Shown: positions 17,746-30,334, counted from the stretch's first letter. The stretch is 64,000 nt of DNA from Planomicrobium sp. CPCC 101079 (GCF_007859275.1 NZ_VOHC01000011.1:124001-188000), one strand, 5' to 3'. Program-made: numbers and translations. Notes: generated by a model not told the origin, from the letters alone.

Positions 17746-17775
17746 AACCCCTGCAGAAACGCAGGGGTTTTATAT
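17746..17775 (+). terminator. Terminator of the mre-min operon
   Basis: AACCCCTGC-AGAAAC-GCAGGGGTT followed by a T-rich tract. Confidence 0.9.
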
Positions 17776-17957
17776 TTATAAATTATACTGGCCAAATGCA
17801 CTTTTGGTTTTTATGAGAGCAGCTACGGGTATTCCATGAATGAAAGAACCTGGCTGTCTATGGGCTTTTGTGCCAGTCATAATAGCGGAATGGCCCTCTC
17901 TTTGATAGGTCAGTGAATCATTGCTTATGGCGCTGCACCTTGATTATCAAGAAACAG
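17776..17957. other. Intergenic gap where spoIVFAB lies in B. subtilis
   Basis: No reading frame of note in either direction and no recognisable remnant of spoIVFA or spoIVFB. Confidence 0.5.
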
Positions 17958-17986
17958 TTGACGCCGCCGCCTCCACATGGTATTAT
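17958..17986 (+). promoter_or_regulatory. Promoter of the rplU operon
   Basis: TTGACG (17958-17963), 17-base spacer, TATTAT (17981-17986). Confidence 0.85.
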
Positions 17987-17993
17987 TTTAATG

Positions 17994-18104
17994 TTATGTT
18001 TGTAGCGCACCTGTGCTACAACCGCTCGAACCGGGTCTTGAAGCGTTCGCAAGAATTTGCGGATCACCTGGATAGGCGAGTCTTAGTCTAAGAGGAGGTG
18101 CAAG
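17994..18104 (+). ncRNA. Candidate ribosomal protein L21 leader
   Basis: About 110 transcribed bases between the promoter and rplU. It begins with hairpin TTGTAGC...GCTACAA (18000-18021), continues with further CG-rich pairing, and ends at the AGAGGAGGTG ribosome binding site. Bacilli have a conserved structured leader here (Rfam L21_leader). Assignment is by position and visible structure. Confidence 0.6.
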
Positions 18105-18107
18105 GAT

Positions 18108-18416
18108 ATGTACGCAATTATTGAAACTGGTGGTAAACAAATCAAAGTTGAAGCGGGCCAAGAAATCTTCATCGAGAAATTGAATGTAGAAGCGGGCGAC
18201 GCAGTAACTTTTGACAAAGTTCTATTTGTAGGTGGAGACGAATCACGCGTTGGTGTTCCTTTTGTTGAAGGAGCTACTGTTACGGCTACTGTTGCTAAAA
18301 ACGGCAAAGCGAAAAAGATTACTGTTTTCAAATACAAAGCGAAAAAGAACTACCGCAAAAAACAAGGTCATCGTCAGCCATACACAAAATTGACTGTTGA
18401 TGCAATCAACCTGTAA
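18108..18416 (+). CDS. rplU: 50S ribosomal protein L21
   Basis: [18 protein letters not shown] is the family N-terminus and the C-terminal [14 protein letters not shown] is the rRNA-binding L21 signature. 102 residues. First gene of rplU-prp-rpmA. Confidence 0.98.
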   Translation: MYAIIETGGKQIKVEAGQEIFIEKLNVEAGDAVTFDKVLFVGGDESRVGVPFVEGATVTATVAKNGKAKKITVFKYKAKKNYRKKQGHRQPYTKLTVDAINL

Positions 18417-18419
18417 GAA

Positions 18420-19053
<634 letters not shown>

Positions 19054-19063
19054 TAAACGATGA

Positions 19064-19092
19064 AGGGGCTGCTTTTGGCAGCCCTTTTTATT
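19064..19092 (+). terminator. Terminator of the rplU-rpmA operon
   Basis: GGGCTGC-TTTTG-GCAGCCC with T-rich tail. Confidence 0.9.
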
Positions 19093-19160
19093 TTTTCTAT
19101 CAGGAATTTTCGGAGTGGAATTGGTATACTGAAAAGAGAAGCTGATAGAGGACGTGACGT

Positions 19161-19676
19161 ATGAAAGATACGCTGACAATGGCACAATCGCTTCGGCATG
19201 CGCGCCATGATTTTTTGAACGAATTGCAATTGATCAAAATGAATTTGGACTTGGGCCGGATTGAACAAGCGCAGAAAATAATTCGTTCGCATGCTGAAGC
19301 GGCTGTGCATGCGAGCCGGTTGGCGGCGCTCAAACTGCCAAAAACGGAAGAATGGCTGCTCGTTTCCAAATGGCGTTTTCCCGAATTCGGGTTCCGGATA
19401 GAGTGTATGGCGGAAAAAGCGCCCCATTCATTGGATGTGGAATTTGCGGAAACATTGGAAGCAATTGTACAGGCGATTAATGAGCGCATGGATCCATGGG
19501 AAGAATATGATTGCCGGATTGAACTTGCCTCAACAGCGTCTGCATTCACGCTGACTGTGGATGCGGCAGGAAATTGGGCGGATGTCGAAGTTCCGCAGGT
19601 TCCGGAATTACAGGTACGAAAAGAGTGTGCAGAAGGCAGGACGGTTTTCACTGTCAGCGCACAGATGGAGGGATAA
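19161..19676 (+). CDS. spo0B: Spo0B-like phosphotransferase
   Basis: In B. subtilis Spo0B passes phosphate from Spo0F to Spo0A. The N-terminal helical hairpin with [16 protein letters not shown] carries the phospho-accepting His region of the SpoB alpha domain; the C-terminal half resembles the degenerate ATPase-like domain. 171 residues, between rpmA and obg as in B. subtilis. Sporulation genes around it are missing, so it may act in another phosphorelay; this is inference. Confidence 0.85.
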   Translation: MKDTLTMAQSLRHARHDFLNELQLIKMNLDLGRIEQAQKIIRSHAEAAVHASRLAALKLPKTEEWLLVSKWRFPEFGFRIECMAEKAPHSLDVEFAETLEAIVQAINERMDPWEEYDCRIELASTASAFTLTVDAAGNWADVEVPQVPELQVRKECAEGRTVFTVSAQMEG

Positions 19677-19677
19677 T

Positions 19678-20967
19678 ATGTTTGTCGATCACGTAAAAGT
19701 TTATGTTAAAGGTGGAGACGGCGGCGATGGAATGGTCGCATTCCGCCGCGAAAAATATGTGCCGAACGGCGGACCAGCCGGCGGCGACGGCGGTAAAGGC
19801 GGAGATATCGTCTTTATCGTAGAAGAAGGTCTGCGGACATTGATGGATTTCCGCTATAAGCGAATTTTTAAAGCGGACCGCGGTACGCACGGCATGAGCA
19901 AAAACCAGCACGGTGCAAAAGCACAAGATACATTGATCAAAGTTCCGCCTGGCACGGTTGTGAAAGATGCCGATACCGGCGAAACAATTGCCGATTTGGT
20001 TGAACATGGCCAAACAGCAGTTATTGCGCGCGGCGGGCGCGGCGGACGCGGTAACTCGCGTTTTGCGACACCAGCCAATCCAGCACCGGAATTATCGGAA
20101 AAAGGCGAACCAGGATTTGAACGCAATGTTATTCTGGAACTGAAAGTATTAGCGGATGCCGGTCTTGTAGGATTCCCGAGTGTCGGCAAATCGACGCTCC
20201 TATCGGTAGTATCAGCTGCGAAGCCGAAAATTGCCGAATACCACTTTACGACAATTGTTCCAAATTTAGGGATGGTAGAAACAGAAGATCAGCGCAGTTT
20301 TGTCATGGCAGACCTTCCAGGGTTGATCGAAGGCGCGCATGAAGGCGTCGGATTAGGCCACCAATTCTTGCGCCATATCGAACGGACACGCGTAATTGTC
20401 CATGTGATCGATATGTCGGGTATGGAAGGCCGCGACCCTTATGAAGATTATTTGACCATCAATGAAGAGTTGCAGCAATACAATATGCGTTTGACAGAGC
20501 GTCCACAATTGATCGTAGCGAACAAAATGGATATGCCGGATGCAGAAGAAAATCTGGAGGAATTCCGCAAGAAATTGCCGGAAGATGCCCGCATTTTCCC
20601 GATATCAGCACTTTCTCGCAAAGGTCTGAACAACTTATTGTTTGCGATTGCCGATTTGCTGGAAGTCACACCGGAATTCCCGTTGATCGACGAAGTGGAT
20701 GAAGAATCGGAAAATGCAGTTCTTTACAAGCACGAAGCGGAAAGCGACGGCTTTACAATTACCCGCGATTCGGACGGTTCGTTCGTCTTGAGCGGTTATG
20801 CGATTGAGCGCCTGTTCAAGATGACCGACTTCTCGCGGGAAGATTCAATCCGCCGGTTTGCCCGCCAAATGCGCGGCATGGGGATAGATGATGCATTGCG
20901 GGAGCGTGGCGCTGAAAACGGCGATACGGTTCGCTTGCTTGAATTCGAATTTGAATTTATGGACTGA
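19678..20967 (+). CDS. obg: GTPase Obg (CgtA)
   Basis: Ribosome-assembly and stress GTPase. The N-terminal Obg fold is Gly-rich ([19 protein letters not shown]). The G domain has G1 GFPSVGKST near residue 165, G3 [12 protein letters not shown] and G4 NKMD; the C-terminal OCT domain follows. The start at 19678 is placed after GGAGGG, one base after the spo0B stop; upstream in-frame codons lie in spo0B. 430 residues, normal. Confidence 0.97.
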   Translation: MFVDHVKVYVKGGDGGDGMVAFRREKYVPNGGPAGGDGGKGGDIVFIVEEGLRTLMDFRYKRIFKADRGTHGMSKNQHGAKAQDTLIKVPPGTVVKDADTGETIADLVEHGQTAVIARGGRGGRGNSRFATPANPAPELSEKGEPGFERNVILELKVLADAGLVGFPSVGKSTLLSVVSAAKPKIAEYHFTTIVPNLGMVETEDQRSFVMADLPGLIEGAHEGVGLGHQFLRHIERTRVIVHVIDMSGMEGRDPYEDYLTINEELQQYNMRLTERPQLIVANKMDMPDAEENLEEFRKKLPEDARIFPISALSRKGLNNLLFAIADLLEVTPEFPLIDEVDEESENAVLYKHEAESDGFTITRDSDGSFVLSGYAIERLFKMTDFSREDSIRRFARQMRGMGIDDALRERGAENGDTVRLLEFEFEFMD

Positions 20968-21019
20968 TCAGGCTTTCAGCCCGGTCGGTAAAGTTTTACT
21001 TGATCTGGAGGTTGCGTGA

Positions 21020-21472
21020 ATGAAGGATATCTCGGAACAACGGTTTTATTTGGTGCGCGAAGATGTTTTGACGGAAGCGATGCAAAAGACGCTTGAAGTG
21101 AAAAAATTGCTGCAGCGTGACCGCATGTCGATTTTGGATGCGGTAGCGCAGACTGGTCTTTCACGCAGCGCTTTCTATAAATATCGGGATGCGGTGTTCC
21201 CGTTCCATTCCATTGTCAAAGAACGGATTTTGACCGTTTTTCTTCAATTGGAAGACCGGGCGGGGACGCTTGCGACTCTCCTTCAGTCAGTTGCAGAGGC
21301 GCATTGCAATATTTTGACAATCCATCAGACAATTCCGATTCAAGGGCGTGCAAATGTGACGCTTTCTTTGGACGTGACGGCGATGGAAATAGACTTGGAG
21401 ACGTTTTTGCAGCAACTGAAAAAGCTCGATTTTGTCGAATCGGCGGACGTTGTTTCAAGCGGCTCCTATTAA
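21020..21472 (+). CDS. pheB: ACT domain protein PheB
   Basis: UPF0735 family: N-terminal helix-turn-helix-like region (DAVAQTGLSRSAFYKYRDAVFP) and a C-terminal ACT domain (LEDRAGTLATLLQSVAEAHCNI) that likely binds an amino acid. 150 residues. Next to pheA as in Bacillus; probably a regulator of aromatic or threonine-related metabolism. Confidence 0.9.
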   Translation: MKDISEQRFYLVREDVLTEAMQKTLEVKKLLQRDRMSILDAVAQTGLSRSAFYKYRDAVFPFHSIVKERILTVFLQLEDRAGTLATLLQSVAEAHCNILTIHQTIPIQGRANVTLSLDVTAMEIDLETFLQQLKKLDFVESADVVSSGSY

Positions 21473-21489
21473 TAAAAAGGCGGGATTGT

Positions 21490-22353
21490 ATGGCAGAAAA
21501 TACAAGGCAACACCAGATTTCTTTCTTAGGACCAGAAGCGTCTTTTACGCATATGGCTGCTTTAAAAGTTTTTCCGGACAGCTCCTTGCTTCCTTATACT
21601 ACAATTCCTGAATGCATAGAAGCAGTGGCAGAAGGCCGTGTTGATTACGCGGTCGTGCCGCTGGAAAATGCATTGGAAGGTTCAGTGCCGCTGACCATTG
21701 ATTATTTGTTCCATGAAGTGCAGCTTTTTGTGACGGCAGAAGTGCTGTCGCCGATCGAACAGCATTTATTGGTGCATCCTGAAAACCGGTACGCGGAATC
21801 TTTTGAAGCGATCTATTCGCACCCGCATGCATTGGCGCAGTGCCATAAGTTTTTGTTCTATACATATAAGACCACGCCGCTCGAGCAATTCAGCTCGACA
21901 TCGGCTGCAGCCAAAATGGTCAGCGAATTGCCCGAACGTCCGATTGCGGCCATCGGCAATGAATTCTCGGCGGAAAAATATGGGCTCGATATTTTGCACC
22001 GGGAAATCCATGATTTCCACTTCAACCATACGCGCTTTTTCGTATTGTCCAGGGAAAATCACAAACTGGATGTGCGCGGGCATGATGAGCAGATCAAAAC
22101 GACGCTGATGATTTCCTTGCCGGAAGACGACCGATCGGGTGTGCTTCATCAAGTGCTTTCGGTCTTCTCATGGCGCAAGCTGAACTTGAGCAAGATCGAG
22201 TCGCGTCCGTTAAAAACCGGGCTAGGCAACTACTTTTTCATCGTCGACGTGTTGGAGGACGAAAACGCGGCACTGATGAAAGGTGCGTTCGAAGAACTGG
22301 CAGCAATCGGCTGCAGCGTGAAATCGCTCGGCTCGTATTATACGTATAAGTAA
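21490..22353 (+). CDS. pheA: Prephenate dehydratase
   Basis: Converts prephenate to phenylpyruvate in phenylalanine synthesis. Seen: ISFLGPEASFTHMAAL at the start, the catalytic TRF motif in FNHTRFFVLSRE, and the C-terminal ACT domain with the feedback motif ESRPLKTGLGNYFF. The ATG at 21490 is chosen; longer in-frame codons overlap pheB. 287 residues, monofunctional. Confidence 0.96.
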   Translation: MAENTRQHQISFLGPEASFTHMAALKVFPDSSLLPYTTIPECIEAVAEGRVDYAVVPLENALEGSVPLTIDYLFHEVQLFVTAEVLSPIEQHLLVHPENRYAESFEAIYSHPHALAQCHKFLFYTYKTTPLEQFSSTSAAAKMVSELPERPIAAIGNEFSAEKYGLDILHREIHDFHFNHTRFFVLSRENHKLDVRGHDEQIKTTLMISLPEDDRSGVLHQVLSVFSWRKLNLSKIESRPLKTGLGNYFFIVDVLEDENAALMKGAFEELAAIGCSVKSLGSYYTYK

Positions 22354-22391
22354 AAGAAGCCCCTCATGCCTAGTGCTGAGGGGCTTCTTTT
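22354..22391. terminator. Bidirectional terminator between pheA and niaR
   Basis: AAAAGAAGCCCCTCA pairs with TGAGGGGCTTCTTTT; serves both converging genes. Confidence 0.9.
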
Positions 22392-22397
22392 ATGTGC

Positions 22398-22931
22398 TTA
22401 TTCCGTCTCTTCCAATAGAAAACCGTGCTCCCGCATCGAGTCGAGCGCGCGTTCGAGTGCTTCCGCGTTCGGTGCAGTGATCGTGTGAAGATGATAGCCG
22501 CCGGTCAGCTCAAGCAGGTAGCTGGCGCCGGTGTCGCGGACGCGCTGCATAAAACGTTCCACCTCTTGTTCATTGGACACGTGGATTCCGGCCGTCAGTT
22601 CACCATAGACAGGATGCTCGACAATAACATCTTTGACGGTCACGCCAGCATTCACCAGCACTTTCAATTCAAGTTCGGTGTCTTCTTTTGTGTGCAGGCA
22701 CGCGATGCTCTGGCTGATTTCTTCGGTCGAACGGCCGTTCAAGTACAAGTAGCCTTGGCTCGTCGCGATGATCGGTTCGCCTTTTGCTTTCAGCAAGGTC
22801 ATGTCGCTGACGATAACTTGCCTTGATACGTTGGCGAACGCGGCGAGCTCACTGCCTGTTAAAGGAGCTGAAGATGTTTTAATTTTCTGCAATAAAATCT
22901 GTCGGCGGTCGTCGCCGTATAATTTTTTCAT
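22398..22931 (-). CDS. niaR: Nicotinate-responsive repressor NiaR (HTH-3H domain)
   Basis: Represses NAD synthesis or niacin uptake genes when nicotinic acid is bound. N-terminal HTH_11 (LTGSELAAFANVSRQVIVSD) and the C-terminal 3H domain with its conserved histidines (VEHPVYGELTAGIHVSN and GGYHLHTI). 177 residues. In B. subtilis this gene (yrxA) follows pheA but is paired with nifS and faces nadBCA; none of these is present here. Confidence 0.92.
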   Translation of the reverse strand: MKKLYGDDRRQILLQKIKTSSAPLTGSELAAFANVSRQVIVSDMTLLKAKGEPIIATSQGYLYLNGRSTEEISQSIACLHTKEDTELELKVLVNAGVTVKDVIVEHPVYGELTAGIHVSNEQEVERFMQRVRDTGASYLLELTGGYHLHTITAPNAEALERALDSMREHGFLLEETE

Positions 22932-22959
22932 GTAGAACCCTCGCTTATAGAAGTGTTTA

Positions 22960-22974
22960 ATGTTATTTTAACAT
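22960..22974. promoter_or_regulatory. Inverted repeat upstream of niaR, possible operator
   Basis: ATGTTA-TTT-TAACAT, a perfect 6-bp inverted repeat 29 bases upstream of the niaR start. Could be an autoregulatory site; unproven. Confidence 0.35.
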
Positions 22975-23018
22975 GAGGCTTTTACTAACGGGTTTATTTC
23001 GTCTAATGCGAACAAATA

Positions 23019-23027
23019 TGCTATAAT
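23019..23027 (+). promoter_or_regulatory. Extended -10 promoter of ruvAB
   Basis: TGCTATAAT, a TGn-extended consensus -10, 30 bases before ruvA; the -35 is weak. Confidence 0.6.
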
Positions 23028-23056
23028 CAATAGGTTGAATTAAAGGGGAGACTACT

Positions 23057-23653
23057 ATGTACGATTACATAAAAGGGACCGTTACACGCGTGACACCCGA
23101 ATATTTGGTAGTAGAACAGCAAGGAATCGGCTGGCAGATTTTTGCGCCGAATCCGTATTCGTTCGGATCCGAAGAACTGCAAGTGTTCTTGCACCATCAT
23201 GTGCGGGAAGATGCGCATCTGTTGTTCGGTTTTCCGACGCTTGAACAGCGCGAACTTTTCCGCAAGCTTATATCGGTATCCGGCATCGGGCCAAAAGGGG
23301 CGCTGGCGATTTTAGCAAGCGGCCAGCCGCAGCACGTGATCGAGGCGATCGAACGCGAAGATGAATCGTTTTTGGTAAAATTCCCGGGCGTCGGCAAAAA
23401 AACGGCACGCCAAATGATTTTGGATTTGAAAGGCAAGCTTGCTGAATTTTTCGGGGAACCGCTGGAGTCAGCAGAACCGCATGGTTTATTCGCAAGTGAC
23501 GATACGGAACTTGAGGAAGCGATGCTGGCATTAGGCGCACTCGGCTATTCAGAGCGTGAAATCGCCAAAGTAAAACCGCAACTAAAGGATTTGGATTTGG
23601 ATACAGAAGGCTATATGAAAAAAGCATTGCAGCTTTTATTGAAATTAAACTGA
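23057..23653 (+). CDS. ruvA: Holliday junction DNA helicase subunit RuvA
   Basis: Binds four-way junctions and loads RuvB. N-terminal OB fold ([20 protein letters not shown]), helix-hairpin-helix motifs ([13 protein letters not shown] and [13 protein letters not shown]), and a C-terminal RuvB-binding domain. 198 residues; ruvB follows 19 bases later. Confidence 0.97.
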   Translation: MYDYIKGTVTRVTPEYLVVEQQGIGWQIFAPNPYSFGSEELQVFLHHHVREDAHLLFGFPTLEQRELFRKLISVSGIGPKGALAILASGQPQHVIEAIEREDESFLVKFPGVGKKTARQMILDLKGKLAEFFGEPLESAEPHGLFASDDTELEEAMLALGALGYSEREIAKVKPQLKDLDLDTEGYMKKALQLLLKLN

Positions 23654-23672
23654 TGAAAAGGAGGCGAACGGC

Positions 23673-24671
23673 ATGGAAGAACGGGTCATAGGAGGCGAAA
23701 TATCCGAGTTTGATGAACGCTTTGAACAATCGCTGCGCCCGCAATTTCTTTCCCAGTATATTGGGCAGCATAAAGTAAAACACAATTTGGAAATTTTCAT
23801 CGAAGCGGCTAAAATGCGCCAGGAAAGCCTTGACCACGTATTGCTATACGGGCCTCCTGGACTTGGTAAAACTACGCTTGCGGCAGTAATCGCCAATGAA
23901 ATGGGCGTTAATGTGAAAATGACGAGCGGGCCGGCAATAGAACGTCCCGGCGATCTGGCAGCGATTGTCTCGTCGCTTGAACCGGGAGATGTTTTGTTTA
24001 TCGACGAAATCCATCGGTTGAACCGCTCGATCGAGGAAGTGCTGTATCCGGCGATGGAAGATTTCTGTTTGGATATCGTTGTCGGCAAAGGTCCGACAGC
24101 ACGCTCTGTCCGCCTTGATTTGCCGCCGTTTACGTTGATCGGCGCGACCACGCGTGCTGGTGCTTTATCAGCTCCGTTGCGCGACCGCTTCGGCGTCATG
24201 GCACGACTCGAGTATTACGACACGGAAGCATTGACTGATATTGTTGTCCGCAGCTCTCAATTGTTCGAAGCGGAGATCGACCCGAATGCCGCCGTGGAAA
24301 TCGCGCGGCGCTCCCGTGGGACCCCGCGTATCGCCAACCGTCTATTGAAGCGTGTCCGTGATTATGCACAAGTTCGCGGCACGGGTGCTATAACAGTTGA
24401 TATGGCCGATCAAGCACTGGAGATGCTTCAAGTGGATCCGCTCGGCCTTGACCATGTTGACCATAAATTATTGACCGGCATGATTCAGCGGTTCCGGGGC
24501 GGTCCGGTAGGCCTCGATACGATTGCGGCAAGCATCGGGGAAGAATCGACGACGATAGAAGACGTCTACGAGCCTTATCTGCTGCAAATCGGCTTTATCC
24601 AGCGCACCCCAAGAGGCCGAGTCGTAACAGCAACCGCCTATGAGCACTTCAACATGGAAGTGCCTGAATAA
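23673..24671 (+). CDS. ruvB: Holliday junction branch migration ATPase RuvB
   Basis: AAA+ motor of branch migration. Walker [12 protein letters not shown], Walker B FIDEIHRL, sensor [18 protein letters not shown], and a C-terminal winged helix ([13 protein letters not shown]). 332 residues, ribosome binding site AAGGAGG. Confidence 0.98.
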   Translation: MEERVIGGEISEFDERFEQSLRPQFLSQYIGQHKVKHNLEIFIEAAKMRQESLDHVLLYGPPGLGKTTLAAVIANEMGVNVKMTSGPAIERPGDLAAIVSSLEPGDVLFIDEIHRLNRSIEEVLYPAMEDFCLDIVVGKGPTARSVRLDLPPFTLIGATTRAGALSAPLRDRFGVMARLEYYDTEALTDIVVRSSQLFEAEIDPNAAVEIARRSRGTPRIANRLLKRVRDYAQVRGTGAITVDMADQALEMLQVDPLGLDHVDHKLLTGMIQRFRGGPVGLDTIAASIGEESTTIEDVYEPYLLQIGFIQRTPRGRVVTATAYEHFNMEVPE

Positions 24672-24718
24672 CACAATACAAATCAATCTAAAATAATAAT
24701 ATTTTATTGTTATGAAGT

Positions 24719-24856
24719 ATGGAGCAAAGCGGCGGAGACTCCAGCGGGACAGCGAAGGCAATGCTCCTGCATCGCTGCGCTGCTTCGTCGCAAAGGTATT
24801 GGCCGAACTAGCGGCCAATACCTTGCCCGCCGGAAAGCGCAGCCGCTTTGCGGAAT
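24719..24856. repeat. GC-rich intergenic repeat element, single copy
   Basis: Bounded by inverted ends GCAAAGCGGC (24724-24733) and GCCGCTTTGC (24842-24851). Inside is a 13-bp hairpin AAGGTATTGGCCG / CGGCCAATACCTT (24793-24824). Bases 24762-24794 are an exact 33-base reverse complement of 45019-45051 in the composite repeat. It occupies most of the ruvB-queA gap. Confidence 0.85.
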
Positions 24857-24916
24857 ATTCAATAGCATTTTTAATTTATATGATTTAATAAAGCCTAAAA
24901 CAAAGGAAGAGTTAGA

Positions 24917-27107
<2,191 letters not shown>

Positions 27108-27149
27108 GTTTGAAAGAAATAGAGATAGCGAAAGGGGGAAAATGAACAA

Positions 27150-27425
27150 ATGGATACAATAGTAGCGTTATCGCCTTTACTATTAATGTTCGTGTTAATG
27201 TGGTTTTTCATCATCCGTCCTGCCCAAAAACGCCAGAAACAAACAGCGCAAATGCAGACTGGAATCAAACGTGGAGATCAGATCGTCACGATCGGCGGCC
27301 TTCACGGCCAGGTCGATGCAGTTGACGACACGACTGTTTACATCAAAGTCGCTGATGGCACACGTTTGCAATTCGAACGCCAAGCAATTGCCCGCGTTGT
27401 GGATTCTGCAAAAACAGGCCTTTAA
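27150..27425 (+). CDS. yajC: Preprotein translocase subunit YajC
   Basis: Small single-helix membrane accessory of the Sec translocon. Hydrophobic segment with MWFFIIRPAQKRQKQ, then a soluble domain (GDQIVTIGGLHGQV). 91 residues. In B. subtilis further genes including spoVB lie between it and comN; here comN is next. Confidence 0.96.
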   Translation: MDTIVALSPLLLMFVLMWFFIIRPAQKRQKQTAQMQTGIKRGDQIVTIGGLHGQVDAVDDTTVYIKVADGTRLQFERQAIARVVDSAKTGL

Positions 27426-27431
27426 GAAAAG

Positions 27432-27463
27432 TTCGCCTTCTTTAATAGAAGGCGATTTTTTTT
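27432..27463 (+). terminator. Terminator after yajC
   Basis: TCGCCTTCT-TTAAT-AGAAGGCGA followed by eight T. Confidence 0.92.
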
Positions 27464-27483
27464 GGAAAATTATAGGGTCAGTA

Positions 27484-27512
27484 TTCACCATTTTCCCGCT
27501 TTCGTCTACAAT
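27484..27512 (+). promoter_or_regulatory. Promoter of comN
   Basis: TTCACC (27484-27489), 17-base spacer, TACAAT (27507-27512). Confidence 0.7.
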
Positions 27513-27542
27513 AGAATAAGAAGTGCCGAGAGGAGAAACAGC

Positions 27543-27851
27543 ATGTTGAAGTATACAGATCAATACGATACCGTTTTGCCTGCTTTGGAAAGCAAAATCG
27601 AGGAATTCCATTATTTCGGATATGATACTTTCACAGCCGAAGATTTATGGCAATATTGCCTGAAGAAAAAATGGCGAAAAAAAGACATCGGCGAAATGCG
27701 CCTTCATGAAATGATCAACGATATTATGGAAATGACCGCTTCTGAATTTGTCGCATACCACCAAATAGAGGGCTTTAAGGGCGATAATTGGTTTTCAGAT
27801 ATGAAACAAGAAGACCTCGAACAGCTTTTGCGTCCGGCTTCAAAAAAATAA
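27543..27851 (+). CDS. comN: Post-transcriptional regulator ComN-like
   Basis: In B. subtilis ComN acts on comE operon mRNA and localises at division sites. The 103-residue product (VLPALESKIEEFHYFGYDTF... DLWQYCLKKKW) fits the ComN/YrzD family in size, sequence character and position before secDF. ATG 27543 follows AGAGGAGAAA; the longer frame lacks a ribosome binding site. With the pilus and prepilin peptidase, this supports DNA-uptake capacity. Confidence 0.85.
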   Translation: MLKYTDQYDTVLPALESKIEEFHYFGYDTFTAEDLWQYCLKKKWRKKDIGEMRLHEMINDIMEMTASEFVAYHQIEGFKGDNWFSDMKQEDLEQLLRPASKK

Positions 27852-27858
27852 GAAGAAT

Positions 27859-27887
27859 TTGACACTAGGCGGCAGCTGTCTCATAAT
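27859..27887 (+). promoter_or_regulatory. Promoter of secDF
   Basis: TTGACA (27859-27864), 17-base spacer, CATAAT (27882-27887). Confidence 0.85.
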
Positions 27888-27928
27888 GATAGTGCTGTGT
27901 TTTACAGACTGAGGGGGAAAGATTACAT

Positions 27929-30202
27929 ATGAAAGCAAGAGGTCGCATCATCGCCTTTTTTATCCTGGTCGTATTGCTATTTGGACTGATTGGCACCACA
28001 GGAATGCCAATTGCAAAAGACATTAAATTGGGATTGGACCTTCAAGGCGGCTTTGAAGTGCTTTACGAAGTAGAAGCGCTTGAAGAAGGACAGGAAATTA
28101 CGCAGGACGTATTGGCGGATACAACGGACGCCTTGATGAACCGCATCAACGTGCTTGGAGTCAGCGAACCGGTCATCCAGATCGAAGGCGACAACCGCAT
28201 ACGCGTCCAGCTTGCCGGAGTAGAAGATCAGGAATCTGCCCGGGAATTGTTGTCGACAGAAGCGAACTTAACGTTCCGCGATGCCAATGACAACATCATG
28301 CTAGCTGGAAACGATTTGAAGCAAGGCGGGGCACAGGCCACTTTCGGCCAGGACGGCCAGCCGATTGTCACGCTTGAATTGAATGATCCCGGCAAGTTTG
28401 CGGAAGTTACCGGACAAATCGCTGCGATGGCAGAGCCGGACAATGTGCTCGTCATCTGGCTGGATTTTGAAGAAGGTGTCGATTCCTATCAGGAAGAGCG
28501 CTTGAAGCCGGATCCGAAATTCGTTTCAGATCCACGGGTATCCCAGCGCATCAATTCGCCATCAGTGGAAATTTCCGGTTCTTTCACACAGGAAGAAACC
28601 CAGAACTTGGCGGGTATCTTGAACGCTGGTGCTTTGCCTGTTAGTTTAGAGGAGATTTACTCGACATCAGTCGGTGCGCAGTTTGGTGAACAAGCACTGA
28701 ACGAAACAGTATTCGCGGCTGCGGTCGGTATCGGGCTTGTATTGCTGTTTATGCTTGTCTACTACCGTTTGCCAGGCTTGATAGCTGCTGTCACTTTATC
28801 AGTATATGTGTATTTGATCCTTCTCGTATTTGAATGGATCGGCGGCGTCTTGACGCTGCCGGGAATCGCGGCGATCGTTCTGGGAGTTGGTATGGCGGTT
28901 GATGCCAATATCATCACATACGAACGCATCCGGGAAGAATTGCGGGTCGGAAAATCAACGAAAGAGTCTTTCCGTGCCGGGGCGGCTTCTTCGTTCTCAG
29001 CGATTCTGGATGCCAACGTAACTACTATGATTGCGGCCATCGTTTTATTCATTTTTGGTACAAGCTCCGTAAAAGGGTTTGCGACTTTATTGATCATTTC
29101 GATTTTGGCCAGCTTTATCACCGCTGTTTGGGGTTCGCGGGTTTTGCTTGGCCTATTGGTCAACAGCGGCGTGCTTGACGGCAAATATGGTTTGTTCGGC
29201 TTGCGGAAATCGCTGGTCCACAAACCGGAAGAAAATCTGGAGATGCTGGATTTGACCACTCGCTTTGACCGTTTTGACTTTGCGAAAAACCGCAATAAAT
29301 TCTTTGCAGCTTCAATTGCATTGATTGTAGCAGGTATGGTCGTTCTTGGGATTTTCCAATTAAATCTTGGAATCGACTTCTCGAGCGGTACACGTGTTGA
29401 GATCACATCCGATTCGGCATTGACGCAGGAGCAAGTCGAAACGTTCTTGGAGGATCACGGATTCCCTTCAGAAAATGTCGTGATTTCAGGCGATGCATCT
29501 GATATTGGGGTTGCCCGCTATACCGAAGAATTCAGCCAAGAACAAGTGAATGAACTAAAAACCTTAGCTTCTGAAGAATTTAGCGGCGCAAACATTTCCA
29601 CAGTATCCGATACTGTAGGGAGAGAGCTTGCGAAAAATGCCATGCTGGCTTTGGCTTATGCTGCAATCGGCATTATCATTTATGTTGCATTGCGCTTTGA
29701 ATGGCGGATGGGTGTCGCATCAATCGTCGCTTTGCTGCATGATGCCTTCTTTATCATAGCGGCTTTCAGCTTGCTGCGGCTTGAAGTCGACATCACGTTT
29801 ATTGCGGCTGTTCTGACGATCGTCGGTTATTCCATCAACGATACGATTGTCACGTTTGACCGGATCCGTGAAAACCTGAAACGCATGAAGAAAGTCGAGT
29901 CGGAAGAGCAGCTTTCACTGGTTGTGAACAAGTCGCTTCGCCAAACGCTTGGACGTTCAGTGAATACGGTCATGACGGTAGTATTGGTTGTAGTTGCGCT
30001 TTTGATATTCGGCGCTACTTCCATCACCAACTTCGCGCTCGCATTATTGATCGGCTTGATTGCTGGCACGTACTCGTCGATTTTCATCGCGGCCCAGCTA
30101 TGGCTCGTACTGAAGAAACGCGAATTAAAGAAAAAAGGCCCGATCGACATCGAGAAAAAAGAACAACAATCCAAATGGGGTTCTGACGAGCCGGTCGTAT
30201 AA
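27929..30202 (+). CDS. secDF: Fused protein translocase subunit SecDF
   Basis: Uses proton motive force to pull preproteins through SecYEG. SecD half: DIKLGLDLQGGFEVLYEV, long P1 ectodomain, then helices with GIAAIVLGVGMAVDANIITYERIREE. SecF half starts near residue 440 and repeats the pattern (FQLNLGIDFSSGTRVEI; TIVGYSINDTIVTFDRIREN). 757 residues; the natural fusion is typical of Bacilli. Confidence 0.97.
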   Translation: MKARGRIIAFFILVVLLFGLIGTTGMPIAKDIKLGLDLQGGFEVLYEVEALEEGQEITQDVLADTTDALMNRINVLGVSEPVIQIEGDNRIRVQLAGVEDQESARELLSTEANLTFRDANDNIMLAGNDLKQGGAQATFGQDGQPIVTLELNDPGKFAEVTGQIAAMAEPDNVLVIWLDFEEGVDSYQEERLKPDPKFVSDPRVSQRINSPSVEISGSFTQEETQNLAGILNAGALPVSLEEIYSTSVGAQFGEQALNETVFAAAVGIGLVLLFMLVYYRLPGLIAAVTLSVYVYLILLVFEWIGGVLTLPGIAAIVLGVGMAVDANIITYERIREELRVGKSTKESFRAGAASSFSAILDANVTTMIAAIVLFIFGTSSVKGFATLLIISILASFITAVWGSRVLLGLLVNSGVLDGKYGLFGLRKSLVHKPEENLEMLDLTTRFDRFDFAKNRNKFFAASIALIVAGMVVLGIFQLNLGIDFSSGTRVEITSDSALTQEQVETFLEDHGFPSENVVISGDASDIGVARYTEEFSQEQVNELKTLASEEFSGANISTVSDTVGRELAKNAMLALAYAAIGIIIYVALRFEWRMGVASIVALLHDAFFIIAAFSLLRLEVDITFIAAVLTIVGYSINDTIVTFDRIRENLKRMKKVESEEQLSLVVNKSLRQTLGRSVNTVMTVVLVVVALLIFGATSITNFALALLIGLIAGTYSSIFIAAQLWLVLKKRELKKKGPIDIEKKEQQSKWGSDEPVV

Positions 30203-30269
30203 GGTGAAACTTTTTAGTGGGAGGCTTAGCCCTCCCGCTGGCTGCCAAAATGGGATAAGTTTATAAAAG

Positions 30270-30315
30270 AAATGGAACAGGGTATAGAATAATGACCTTG
30301 TTCCATTTTTTTATT
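30270..30315 (+). terminator. Terminator after secDF
   Basis: AAATGGAACAGGGT pairs with ACCTTGTTCCATTT (one G-T pair), followed by a T-run. Confidence 0.85.
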
Positions 30316-30334
30316 TTTGAAAGGAGGAATCTCC

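Noticed and set aside
17776-17957. Decayed spoIVFA/spoIVFB
   Set aside because: No translated fragment resembles either protein.
28762-29406. 214-residue frame antisense to secDF
   Set aside because: Antisense shadow; composition only.
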